NCBI GenBank assembly: GCA_034670405.1
Contig: JAXDDX010000003.1
Span: 8,188,501-8,252,500, forward strand
Length of the DNA stretch: 64,000 bases
Source of the DNA: Hoplostethus atlanticus
Lineage: Eukaryota; Chordata; Actinopteri; Trachichthyiformes; Trachichthyidae
Direction: 5' to 3'
Shown here: positions 1-39,340 of the stretch, piece after piece
Numbering within the stretch: the stretch's first letter is position 1
How the letters are laid out: every line of letters begins with the position of its first letter
Program-made: the position numbers and the translations under genes
Notes under the pieces: generated by a model
Told to the model about the DNA's origin: nothing
Seen by the model: only the letters and a program-made list of their open reading frames with translations
Database searches by the model: none

Positions 1-1
1 G

Positions 2-64
2 AAGCTGAAGCGCTCACTTGTAAGTTTGAAAGCTAACCCCCACAAAGAAGATACAACACTATAG
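2..64 (+). CDS. possible last coding stretch of an upstream gene (C-terminus), unidentified
   Basis: From position 2 the + strand reads an open frame of 20 codons to a TAG at 62-64. It is rich in Lys and Leu and ends in the residues D-T-T-L. If real, this is the C-terminus of a protein whose earlier exons lie left of the window, and the final T-T-L would fit a class I PDZ-binding tail (S/T-x-hydrophobic). Support is indirect: the following 3.5 kb looks like a 3' UTR closing with a good poly(A) signal. Against it, 20 open codons are easily met by chance, and GTAAGT at 20-25 could instead be a splice donor. I do not recognise the protein. Confidence 0.25.
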   Translation, partial: KLKRSLVSLKANPHKEDTTL

Positions 65-1061
65 CTTTGTTTCACACACTCTATTGAAAAGCGACCATGC
101 CCCATCTTTACCTCTTTGTATTCCCATAGCCTGAGGGTTTCCAGTCCCAGCACCTATTTAATTTAGGTTGAGGCAGTCTGCTGTTCTTTACGCTTTACAA
201 GCAGCATCACAAAAAAACAGTGGTTCCCATCTTGATTTCCTCATTGCACATTGGGTTTTTTGGGGCACTCTCACTCTGACGTTAACAAACTGTGTGCCCA
301 AGTAATAATTTAACGTCATCTTACTCTATGCGTTGTTGTTATTGATTTCAGACTGTTTGTATTCTGTGCACAGACCTGAATGCTGTGACCATAGATTTCT
401 AACTGACAATATTATAATATATTTAGGCAGCAATTTTTATCCCTCCCTCCCAACAGCAGTAGTGCAAAAGCCAGGGATTCTGATGAGAAATAACCCCAAT
501 GACGATTGAAATGAAGGTGGGATTACGTTGTGCCTCTACACTCCACATTGAAAATAGATGCAGATTTAGAAAAGATTAAACTGCATCACAATCTAATAAG
601 TAACAGAGATGTCGGTAATCCTTGGTAGAGACTACAGGGCTGCTGTGCCAGTGTTCCCATGACCTGAAAAGCAACATGACTGCCAGTGTGGGTGTACTGA
701 TAGAGGTCATTATGCATCATAACCATCATAACCAGTTAATATTATGAATATTATGGATTTTCTTTCTATGACCAGAGTACAGTATGATGCAGACAAAAAG
801 TTGACAAGCGTATTATTGAAATACTCCAGATGATAGTGTTGACGTGTCTTTATGTATAAAGTGGGATCCAAAAGTCCACTACCGAGAACTCTTTTGCTTC
901 ATCATTTATCAAAAACTAATACAAATTTGTCATTTCTCAAACAAGATTAAATTGTTTTTAAAAATGTAATTAATTTAATATAATAAATAATTTAAAATAT
1001 TTTTCGGGGCTCAGTGTGTTCAGGTGTGACCCAAAGGATTTTTTCTGATTTCATTCGCACT

Positions 1062-1150
1062 AGGGTTCAACTGATATGGGTTTCTAAAGGCCGAATAGTT
1101 TAGATGGAAGTTGCTGATAACCAATATTTTGTGCAAATATTCAAAATATT
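1062..1150. repeat. degenerate teleost dispersed repeat fragment ('AACTGATATGGGTTT' type)
   Basis: The block beginning TAGGGTTCAACTGATATGGG and continuing through 'AAGGCCGAA' and 'GATAACCAATATTTTG' resembles a non-autonomous element very common in teleost genomes, in which 'ACCGATATGGGTTTTT...GGCCGATACCGATA...GATAACCGATA' words recur. Only the left part can be followed. I found no matching right end, so element boundaries and superfamily are open. The resemblance is from memory of the family, not from a search. Confidence 0.45.
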
Positions 1151-2380
1151 TAAATTTGACCAATTTCATGCCAAAAACGTACAAACATTCAACGTTTCCC
1201 CCAGACTTTTATTCTCGGCAGGGTAGAAAAGCCTCTGAAACAGCATTTAGATCATCATGTGACAAAAACTCTCCACCACACCTATTTAAAGGCAGGGGAA
1301 ACTCGCAGGCCTTAATTGAAGAATTCATAAAAAAAACAAAAAACAAACATGATTCAACAATTGAATGAATAGATTAAATATGCAAAGAAAATACATTTTC
1401 ATTGCAGGTTTTGCAGCCTCTTTTATGTAGCTGTGGTCAGGGAGGAACCTCAATCGTGTCGTCTATGGACGACATGTCTTGCTGATATTCAGTGTTTAAT
1501 AAAAGGCAAACCCTAACCCTGCTGCTATAGAGTGAATGCTATGTCGATGTTTTACTCTGCCTTTTTTCCCCCCTTTTTTCAGCTTTGCTTGAGGAACCTG
1601 TCCCAAGATGATCTAGTCTTGAAAAGCACTCCACACCCACTCAGTGTTTGTCATGAGCCCGGCAGTGGCGTAAGGTGAAGGACAGCTTCCTCTGAATAAC
1701 TCCTCCCAGAGGCAGCTGAAAGATTTCCTTTCATACAGCAGCTGCGGCCTACATATTTTGCTTGTTCTTCCTCTCTGTTTTCTAGGAATGGAACCTTGAT
1801 AACATTGCCATAGTATGATGGAGAAAATATAAAAAAGGTCAAATATTTCACTGTCAAAGAAAGTGTATTTCCCAACAGGGTAGCTAGTGGAGCATTACTG
1901 CAGTTTGATTACAGGAAGTCATTTGGCAGCATTCATGTGGTGAGCTATTGTCCTTTCTCACGAGGAGGGTTAGCATGACACATAATACCAGAAAGAAAGT
2001 TAAACTGGTTTATCTCTCTTAAGCCAGTGTTGAATGAGACGATACAATGCATGTAAAAGAAAAGAACGAATGCCACTTAAGTGTTAGTAACTCATCAGTC
2101 AAATGAACCACACAAACAGATTAGTGTTGATCACATTGTCAGTGGTCATGTTGTGCTTTATTGGATTAGTCCACAAATACATGTGTAGTTAAGCAGTAGT
2201 ACTCAGACAGATAGCAACCACATAACGACGTGTTGTTTAGTGTCAGTCAACTGAACTAAGCATTGAGACGATTGGTGGTATTACAGTTGAATTGATTATT
2301 TTAATTTGATTTTGTATATTTTGGGGGACAGTCATGTAATGTATCCCACTGAAATTTTTGACAGTTTTTCAGTGAGATTG

Positions 2381-2397
2381 TGTATATACTGTATATA
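2381..2397 (+). promoter_or_regulatory. two adjacent Pumilio-type elements (TGTATATA x2)
   Basis: TGTATATA occurs at 2381-2388 and again at 2390-2397. Both match the Pumilio/FBF consensus TGTANATA. The pair lies inside the stretch read as a 3' UTR. The same bases form a near-palindrome of TA steps, so simple AT-rich sequence is an equally good explanation. Confidence 0.25.
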
Positions 2398-3526
2398 TAC
2401 ACATTTTGTAAACTGCATTACTAGGGTGATTGTTGACAAAAAAAGTCACATAGTAGTGAAATACATTTTCACATTGTTGTGCATCATGTTTTTTATGTTT
2501 CCATTGTCATTATCACTGCCCATGTCCTAGGCAAAAGAGTATTAAAGCTTTTACAATTTTAAAACCAATTCAAAGATAGAGTGATGTTCACAGGTTTCCA
2601 CTGGTTGCTGGACATTTCATTTGGGAATTTATGACCCACAGAATGCCTGGAACGTGTGTGAGAAAGCCTGTGGCATAAACTGAGTGTCGCTGCTAGTGTA
2701 ATAAGTTGTTGCAATGTGATATCTTAGGTGAGAAGACTGACTTGATTGTACTCTGGATAGCACCCAAACAGGAACGGATGTTAAGAGAAAAGAGAAAAAC
2801 AGTTTTTAAAGCCAGCTCCTCACCGTGTCTCTCTCTATTAACTGCTTTCCTCTAAATTATGACAAACTCCAAGTTAATGTTGAATGTTCAGTTTAGTCAG
2901 TAGAGAACACATACAGAAAACTGAACATCCAACATCATCATCGTGCGTGATCACTAACTGATGAGATTTGGAAGATTGATTTCAAACTTAAATCAGTAAC
3001 AGATCACCAATTACCTGCTTAAAATAAAAAAGTAACCTATACTATTGAAAATGCCTAGATTCCAAAACAGATGCTTCATGTAGTTTACTGTGTAATTTCA
3101 TTTGTGTAATTAATGTAATTAAATTTACAGATATTATACAATATATGTGAACTAATATGTATGTTCTTTATCTCTCAAGATGCCATTTCATTTTTTTCAG
3201 CAACTGTAACTGGTTATTGCAATCTGGTTGTTAATCATTGTCATTCCGCATTATTGAAAATTAGGATTTTATATGTAAGTAGGCATTTACAGTATATTGT
3301 AAGTGTGTGTAACCATGTTGATACGATGTAAAATGCGAACATGTTTGATGTTTTACATCACATTGTAAGAAAATGTGACCGAATTAGTTTCATTTCTAAG
3401 ACACCTGTTCTGAAGACATTGATCTATTACCATTGCTTTTCTGTATGATGATGTAATGATGATGTAATTCAGTGGCAATATAGTTAATGAAAACGGATCC
3501 AAATATGCACATTACTTAAACTTTCA

Positions 3527-3545
3527 AATAAAGGATCTCTAGTTT
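3527..3545 (+). terminator. poly(A) signal of the inferred upstream gene
   Basis: AATAAA at 3527-3532 is followed by GGATCTCTAG and then a T/GT-rich tract (about 3543-3558), the usual downstream element. It lies about 450 bp before the CpG-rich start of traf4, so the two genes would be head-to-tail on the same strand. Confidence 0.45.
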
Positions 3546-3559
3546 TTTGTTTTTTTTAT

Positions 3560-3979
3560 CAACATTATTCACAATGGTAGCCAGGTTTTGTATTTTGTAT
3601 TGTATATTAAAATAAGAAAAACAGTAAAATACAATATTCCTCGACTCTTCTGTCTTCTTTACCAGCAGAGGGCATCTATCACCACTTATAGATTCTTGTG
3701 CTGTATTACGTCAAGGAGTCAGTGTCTTATATTCTGCAATTATTGACCTAAACCTTAAAAACAAAACCCCTTCCTACTCCTGTTTATTTTACTAAGCATT
3801 AGGCCTCATATCTTTTTAGTATATAATACTATTTACTATATATATATATATACTATATAACTAGCTTGGCTTAATTCAAATGGTTTAGGGTTACCTGACA
3901 TTGTCTATTAGCAGACATTACAGACATGAACAACAAATAATGTAATTGACATCGTGCTACAGACGGATGCCCAATTAAA
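3560..3979. other. intergenic spacer, AT-rich
   Basis: This spacer lies between the inferred upstream poly(A) site and the CpG-rich region of traf4. It contains a TA-repeat tract (about 3820-3857). I see no coding potential and no convincing TATA box at a plausible distance from a defined start site. Confidence 0.5.
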
Positions 3980-4486
3980 GATCCATAACGGAGAGCAGCG
4001 GGATCAAACGATGTGAACACACTGGAGCTTCTTGACTCCTCCTGCAAGGAGCGGTAGGCGGGACTCGGTCCACCTCAACAGACAGAGGGATGGTGTATTG
4101 TGTTCAATCTGTCAGCCCTGCATCTACAGAGGGACGAGGGTTACAGACGCGCTGCGAGGCCAAATAACCCTGCATTTTACACCTACAGAGCGGCTGTCAG
4201 AAGAAGCTGTAACTGCGGCACCGTCCGGGACTGTCGAGGCTGTGTGCGGGGTTTTTCTCCCTTTTGCTGCCATCAGTCGCCTGGTTGCAGGGAGGACCTG
4301 CAAGGACTCAGAATCGGTCAGTTTATCCGTCGTCTCCACAACCCGATCGGTCGGTGGCGACGGGGGACATGAGCCTCGCATCGGCGTAAACGGCAGCGCA
4401 GAATACCAATAGCACCGGGGACAAAGAAGCGGTTACCTGTGTACCTGCAGCAGCGAAGGCCTCGAGACTGCGAGAATCCCGCAGCA
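3980..4486 (+). promoter_or_regulatory. traf4: CpG-rich promoter / 5' UTR region of traf4
   Basis: Base composition shifts sharply from AT-rich to GC- and CpG-rich at about 3980 and stays so through exon 1, as at a CpG-island promoter without a TATA box. A GGCGGG (Sp1-type) word lies at 4057-4062. The transcription start is not defined by the sequence, and a further 5' non-coding exon cannot be excluded. Two short upstream ATG frames lie here: 4090-4167 (25 codons) and 4369-4389 (6 codons). Both stop before the main ATG. Confidence 0.55.
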
Positions 4487-33347
<28,861 letters not shown>

Positions 33348-33726
33348 GAGCGCATCTTTTTTTTTTTTTACTATGTAGGGGAAAGATAGGTGTAAGACTG
33401 GACACCTAACCTTGAAAACTTCTACACACTTACCCTTTAGACTCTTTCTTTCCTTACAGCCTCTCCACCGCAGAGCTTGAAGCTGTTTGGCTGGGTTAGC
33501 TGACTGGAGGACCTTGATATACCACAGAGGAAAAGGTGTTTGGTCTGCAGAACCATCACTCTCTGATGTTTCTTTTTTTTTTTATGAATTTGTTTGTTTG
33601 CTTACCTTTATCATAATCTACAATGAAAAGCCTTGGAAATCAAACAGTGCCTAGAGAGTTTATCTTAAGTTATATTTCCGTTGTGTTATTTCAGCAGTAC
33701 AGATTCAACAGAGAGAGACTCTGGAA

Positions 33727-33755
33727 AATAAATAACTAAAAAAAATAAAAATAAA
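33727..33755 (+). terminator. cluster of proximal poly(A) signals
   Basis: Three AATAAA words occur at 33727-33732, 33744-33749 and 33750-33755. Use of this cluster would give a 3' UTR of about 0.4 kb lacking the G-rich tract. The A-rich setting also makes internal oligo(dT) priming in cDNA likely. Confidence 0.35.
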
Positions 33756-34271
33756 TAGGGGCAAAGGGCTTCGCTAAGCCTTTGCACTTAGAAAGAATCT
33801 GGTTAAAGACACCCCATGTTTTTTCTGGGGTGATCTTAAGAGGAGGGAGCTCTCAGCAGACTCCGCTCCAGCCCAACTGCCTTTTGTTTACATGCTCTTA
33901 CAGTATACTCTCACCGATCCCTCAACACGTAGAAAGCCCTTGGTAAGAGATTACTAGTGAGGTTTGTGCACGCAAACAAACAAATTATGAATTTGTCTCT
34001 TATAGTTACAGTTCCGTCACAACAACCGTCTGTGATTTGCGTTCGGTAGGTTCGACCCAGTCTTAAATAGTTTCAGGAACACCTTGATGCACCAAACACA
34101 CACTTCATAGGGATCCTATGAGGCACTGTATCTATTGTTGAGTCCAACAATAGAAAAGCACCTTCGTCGGTCTTCAAATGGGCAGAGCAAACAAAGAGGC
34201 CAGTCAGACTTGTCGGAGTACATTTAAGAGTGAAGGAAAAGCCATGTGGCCTTTTTATACGTCTTGGCATG

Positions 34272-34320
34272 AGGGTTGGGGGTTGGGGGGGGTTGGGGGG
34301 GTTGGGGGGTGCGGGGGGGG
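34272..34320 (+). other. G-rich quadruplex-type tract in the traf4 3' UTR
   Basis: The stretch GAGGGTTGGGGGTT and onward has six or more runs of at least three G separated mainly by TT, ending in GTGCGGGGGGGG. On the transcript strand this strongly fits an RNA G-quadruplex. Confidence 0.6.
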
Positions 34321-34964
34321 TCAACATAAACACATGCATGCTTCATGTGCTACCACCTGGACCACATTTTTGTACTGTAACCTGTATTCTTGAAATCCTC
34401 TCCCCATGATGGCTATTTTGTCTTTTTCGGACAGCGACAGTTTGACATATGGACTGTCAAACGGAGCAAACTTTGTTTTTATACACAGAAAATGTGAACG
34501 CTGTTGATAATATATCCTATAAAGACAATGGTTTGAACCAGAACACTTGGCTGTGAAGTACATTGTTTTATATAGCCTGGGCATGGATGTATACGGAGGC
34601 CGTTTTTTTGGTTAACGACGCAGTCACTCTCTCTCTCTCTCTCTGCAAATATGTGGGTTTCTCGGGGCCTGAATGCACCTTTGTTGTTACCATGGTCACC
34701 AGAGTGTATCTTCAGCTCGGCACACATGCTGGCTATGAGGACTTGTTGAAGAAAAGCAGCCTGGTGCAATACACCTGTCTCCGACTCCATCGCAGCGCCG
34801 CCAGAGAGGTGGAGGACTTTGATGATACAGTACGGTCATGATTTATGTGAATACTCATGTAAAAATGCAGAAGCACATTCTCTGTCTTTTTATTATACAT
34901 GGAAATACCTGGTTTCTTGTTATAATGCCAGCTGATATTTTACAGTGATTTAAAGAAGTAAGAA

Positions 34965-34970
34965 AATAAA
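34965..34970 (+). terminator. intermediate poly(A) signal
   Basis: AATAAA followed by ACTTTTTGTAAGATTCTGTATTTTTT gives a signal with a U/GU-rich downstream element. This is a strong candidate for the main traf4 mRNA end at about 34,985. Confidence 0.5.
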
Positions 34971-35249
34971 ACTTTTTGTAAGATTCTGTATTTTTTAAAA
35001 ATACTTGGCTGTTTTATACAACACTTTTCGTTGGAGAGTCGGGGTTGACTTTGGGAATTTTCAGACCCTCTCATCTCTTGAACATCTGGATAATTTGTTT
35101 GTCCGTGTGGTTTGAATCTCACATATTCTGTCTGTATTATTTCCTCTTAAAAGTATTTATTTTAAGGAGCCATCATGTGTTTGATTGAACTGATGGCACA
35201 AATGTTTTAATATGTTGATTGATGAGTGCTTGTCAATTTCTTAAATTGA

Positions 35250-35275
35250 AATAAAATACCATCTATTATAGCTGC
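35250..35275 (+). terminator. distal poly(A) signal of traf4
   Basis: AATAAA (35250-35255) in TTGAAATAAAATACC precedes a plausible cleavage site at about 35,270. After it the sequence shows no more 3' UTR-like signals close by. Confidence 0.5.
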
Positions 35276-35280
35276 GTCGA

Positions 35281-37640
35281 CTGTCCTAGCATTTTGTACT
35301 ACCAGGTACAGATTCTACGATGTAAAATCACTCTGATTTCTGGAACTTTTACACGCATTACAGAACATTTCCAAGACAGACATGGACTTAAACAGACAAA
35401 TATTAAACATTTAAGAGGCACCAATGACTTGTTGATCAAAATTATTGATCAAAATATTTGTAATATTAATCCTAAGAGCTATTGAAAGGCTAAAAATGTC
35501 ATCTCAAGATGGCAAATGGCTGTTTAAAGTGCACAGTGATGGGGCAGTTCAATTTATTCCCATCACTTGGTTGCTTTTAGACCCAAGCTGTTACTTTAAA
35601 TCTTCATACACTTTCCCTTCTATATAGAGTCTGTCTGCTCTGACTGCAGTGAGGAACCTTCTTGACTCCCTCGTTGATGGGTTGTGTTTATTAAATCCAA
35701 AACTAGTCCCTTGTCCAGCTTTTTGTTCATTACCATCAGCACTCATAGTCCACTTCAATAATCCATGTCTTTCCTGTTTGTATGCTCCATTTGTCTTTGT
35801 TTTTACAGAGGGTTATTACAAGTGACTCACTGGTGTTGGTCTAAGCACTTCCTGTGACACTCCTACAGTGATTTATGTAACGTTCACATTCGCTCATATG
35901 TCCATTGACTGTCTCTCAGTGTTTGCATTTCCACTCATTTTCCTGTATGGATTCCAAGTAGCCCAGGATTGCAGAACAGTAATCTGGATCAGCTTTTAAA
36001 AGGCAATTCAGACCAACGAGGGCGATCATTTTATTGTAGACATACTATCTGATGAAATCGAATGAAACTGAAACTTTCTTAGTACGTGTGACAAAATGTT
36101 TCTCGTTGATATGCCTCAGTGTTTACTCAAACATCCCGGTTTGAGTTGACTTATCCCAGTAGAACTGTAAGACAAAGTTATTCTGCTCGTCCTGTCCTCC
36201 TCGTAGCCTCTTTCTTTGCTCTGACACCTCTAGAGATGGAGAGAACTGAAGGAACAGAGGGAAGGGGCAGAGGAAGTGAGGCAGACACCAGCCCTGCTTT
36301 GATGTGGTGCCAGCAGTTTGCATTAACTTGCAGTTTGGATGATGTTCAGCGCAGGATTTAAGGAAGGGGGAAAAAGGACTTTTTACCTCAAAGTCACTGA
36401 GGAGTCCCTCAGGAGGACAGTTCTGTTTTCCACTTTCAGTACTTGGCTGTTTTCCTAAAACATATAATCTCAAACCTCTTAATCCACTTGAGGTTTTATG
36501 TATTGAAAACAAAGTGAATAACTCCACTACAACTACAAGCTGACTACAACTACTTACTTCTTTAAAGTACTGCTAATATCCCTGAAAAATGCTCTTTGAA
36601 TGACCCTATTTTTCATTCTGGATTCACTGCAAATGTTGCTTTCCTTACTGTGGGTAGTGAGAGGGATCATTCATTTCAGGGAGGGGTCCTCTGGTCAGGA
36701 CAGTCCCCTCTCTGTCCCTAGATTAATGCTTTTCTATAGAGAAAGTTAATAGCTAAAGTTGAAGAATACCCAAAAGGCTGACAGCCTCAAAGTTTCCTGG
36801 CACTGAGTATACAACCAACAGCCTCGTGCTGCTTTAGGGCTAAGCAGAATGAAAATAGTAACAGTTAATTACATGTTAGCAAGCTCCATGTTTCCCATGC
36901 AGAGCAGAGCAGAGTCACGTGCAGCTCTGTGTACAGTACTGCCCTTTGGCTTCCCTCTCTTTCAAATGACCCTCCAGTTGGTAAATGAATTGCAGGTACA
37001 CCCACGTTCTCACACAGACTGTACACAGCAACGTCATTCCTCATTGGTGAGCTCACCCAACCTTTGGTCAATGTGTGTTGAAAGTCAGATGCCAGCTGGG
37101 TTGGAGGAGGAGGAGGAGGAGGAGGAGGAGGAGGACCCAGCCCATAAGGCTTTCCTTGCCCATAAAAAATAACACATCAAAGAGAAGCTGTGGTTTACGT
37201 CGCGGTGCCATGCTGTCGTCCCTCATGCTGAAGTTAAACAATGTCTGCTCCGGAGCAGGAACCGAAGTGGAGCGGTGTGTGCATGAGTTGGCGTACCGTT
37301 GTCCTTCAACGGTGAGAAAACATGTCTCAAGAGTGATAAACATCTGAGCTGAGATCCCGGCACAGCAGTAGTCTCGTCAGGAGTCCGACAGATGCCCTGA
37401 TCCTCCGATACTGACAAGGAGCCCACAGAGCCAGCTGATTCAACAGGGTGAAAGGCTCTGAAGGAGTTCTTGGTACAATGTTCACTGATGATTCAGTACT
37501 ACATGGGAAGTGTTGAGAAACAGAATCACCTTCATTTGTCAAGTATCACGGGTGTACAAGAAGTTTGACCCGGTTAATTCGTGCTGACACATTCTATACA
37601 CATTTTATGACACATTCGATATAATTGTGCACGTCTTCAT
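35281..37640. other. intergenic DNA after traf4
   Basis: No coding exon is recognised. It holds a (GGA)11 tract at 37103-37135. Open frames here are short and without family features. Confidence 0.6.
37103..37135. repeat. (GGA)11 microsatellite
   Basis: Eleven perfect GGA units. It gives false Glu/Arg/Leu runs in the frames that cross it. Confidence 0.95.
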
Positions 37641-37654
37641 ACGTTGTCTTTACC

Positions 37655-37908
37655 TGCTTACTCCTATGGAAGGATATCCCACAATATGTTGGATAGGTCG
37701 CCAGTCTGTCTCAGGGCTAACACAGATAGGCAGACAATCACTCACACTCCCATTCACACCTATGAGTCTCCAATCCACCTGACCTACACCTCTTTGGCCT
37801 GTGGGAGAAAACAGGAAAAACCAGAAAACCTCCACGCAGAGGGCCGAGAATCGAACCTGAGTCCTTCCTGTGAGGCAGTGCTAACCACACAGCCACCTGC
37901 TGCCTTAT
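37655..37908 (-). mobile_element. degenerate tRNA-derived SINE (teleost type)
   Basis: On the - strand the element starts GGCAGCAGGTGGCTGTGTGG, continues TTAGCACTGCCTCACAGGAAGG and has AGGTTCGATTC, a good polymerase III B box about 45 bases downstream of an A-box-like TGGTTAGCACTG. It then continues through 'CCTCTGCGTGGAGG', 'TCTCCCACAGGCC' and 'GGTGTGAATGGGAGTGTGAGTG' to 'CAGACTGGCGACC'. These words, in this order, match the abundant teleost SINE often called AFC-like in cichlids. It carries many differences and is thus old. Confidence 0.72.
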
Positions 37909-39319
37909 CTTGTAATATCCAAAATCAAATTTGCATTATAGACGGGCCCTCCTACCCAAAAGACAAAAGATGACCATGCAGCCCAGAGCCAGAATAACCA
38001 GTACAGGTTGAGGTTCCTCTCCTGTGTTTGCTAACTACTATCTAAGGTTATCCCCAACTAAAGAAACTAAACTAAATTATTACATGACTAATGGTCAAAG
38101 GCTGTTTTCACTGAGAATATTCTATTTATCTGCAACAAATCAGAGAAGGTAGGAGAGATGACAGAGAAGATAGAAGAAGAGAAGGAAGGAAAAATGTAGC
38201 CTGTATCAATAACAGTCAATGGATGGAAAGGAAGGGAAGAAAAGGCAGAAAAATGTATACACAGTGCCCCTCTGGGGACAGATAAAGTTCGACTTGACTC
38301 GATAAATTACAACAACTTATTAATTTTGATTAAAGCTCTAACAATATGCAACACCTTAATGTGTAGTCATTATTTCTGCTAGAAGTAGACCTACTAGGTC
38401 ATGTGAGGTTGTGTGAAAATGCAGGAAATAACTTTTTAATGGCCAAAGAAAATCCTTCCCCCACCTTTTGGAACATGGTTACACCCTTTACAAAAATTGT
38501 GAAAAACTGTCTGAAACAGTCAAGTGAGACCCTGACCGCAGATGAGTCACCTACTTCACTGAGAGGCCTGTTTAACGTTCCTAGACTCACTTGCTATCTT
38601 TTCTGACTGCCTGGCTTCACAGACAAGACTACAGCTATGTACATACTGAAGGCTTGTTTCCTTTTCCTTTTCCATACACTCCCATCCACGTGTCCCCCAT
38701 TCACATCACCTTGTTCTTTGATCACAGACCGGACAACACTGTGATATCAGCAGGAACTATAATGGACGTGATCAGGTTGCCTGGCCACACTGACATGGCA
38801 GCTGGAGGACACTGAGTTTGTGGAACCTGCAAATCAGATCTGGATGAAATATCATTTAAGATGCTTGAAAATGGGAACAGAAAAAAAGACATGCCTCTCC
38901 TCCGTATTGATCCACCCAGTGAGCGGTCGATGGTTTTCATCCCATTCAGAAGCCAGTTGAGCAAGACCAGAAGCAGTGACCCAGGGCCAAAGGCCAGACC
39001 CACTGCGGCTACCTCTCAGTACAACGCTGCCTAGGCTGGATCAATTACTGGCCTGGATTACTGGTGTGGGCTACTAGCCTGGGGGAGGGGGCTGGAAGCG
39101 CTCACACCCACACACGTCAATGAGACCTGCTGTTCATCGTACTAAATATGTTACACGTTGTATCTAAGCATTTAAAACTCAGAAATAAGCATCAATGCAA
39201 AAATATTTTCTACTAATGTGCCCCCATTTGCTAGAACGTCCTTGTTGATACACACAAAAAGAAGAATTCCAGCTGCAAATTAGACCATAAGGTGTTTGTG
39301 TATGTGTGTGAATGAATCA

Positions 39320-39340
39320 TTTTTTTTTTTTTTTTTTTTT
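39320..39340. repeat. T21 homopolymer
   Basis: Twenty-one consecutive T. On the - strand this could be the poly(A) tail of a decayed retroposon, but no element body is visible beside it. Confidence 0.9.

Larger units (their letters stand above)
65..3545 (+). other. probable 3' UTR of an upstream + strand gene
   Basis: This AT-rich stretch has no credible coding exon on either strand. It ends at AATAAA (3527-3532) followed about 10-25 bases later by a run of T and GT, the arrangement of a vertebrate cleavage/polyadenylation site. Two TGTATATA words (2381-2388 and 2390-2397) match the Pumilio recognition element, as is common in 3' UTRs. A degenerate dispersed-repeat fragment lies near 1062-1150. 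The alternative is plain intergenic DNA; the UTR reading is inference. Confidence 0.4.
33348..35275 (+). other. traf4: traf4 3' UTR
   Basis: About 1.9 kb runs from the stop codon to the most distal convincing poly(A) signal. It contains a T-rich tract right after the stop, a cluster of early AATAAA words (33727-33755), a G-rich quadruplex-type tract (34272-34320), a CT repeat (about 34627-34644), a second signal (34965-34970) and a few ATTTA words. No coding exon is seen. The end point rests on signal sequences only. Confidence 0.65.

Noticed and set aside
1111-1368. 85-codon frame on the + strand
   Set aside because: It overlaps a dispersed-repeat fragment and UTR-like DNA, and its composition is not protein-like.
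3820-3857. TATATA-rich tract as a TATA box for traf4
   Set aside because: It is a simple TA repeat more than 150 bp before the CpG-rich region. TRAF4-type CpG promoters do not need a TATA box.
38270-38310. retroposon-tail-like block CCTCTGGGGACAGATAAAGTT
   Set aside because: Too short and isolated to assign to a family.
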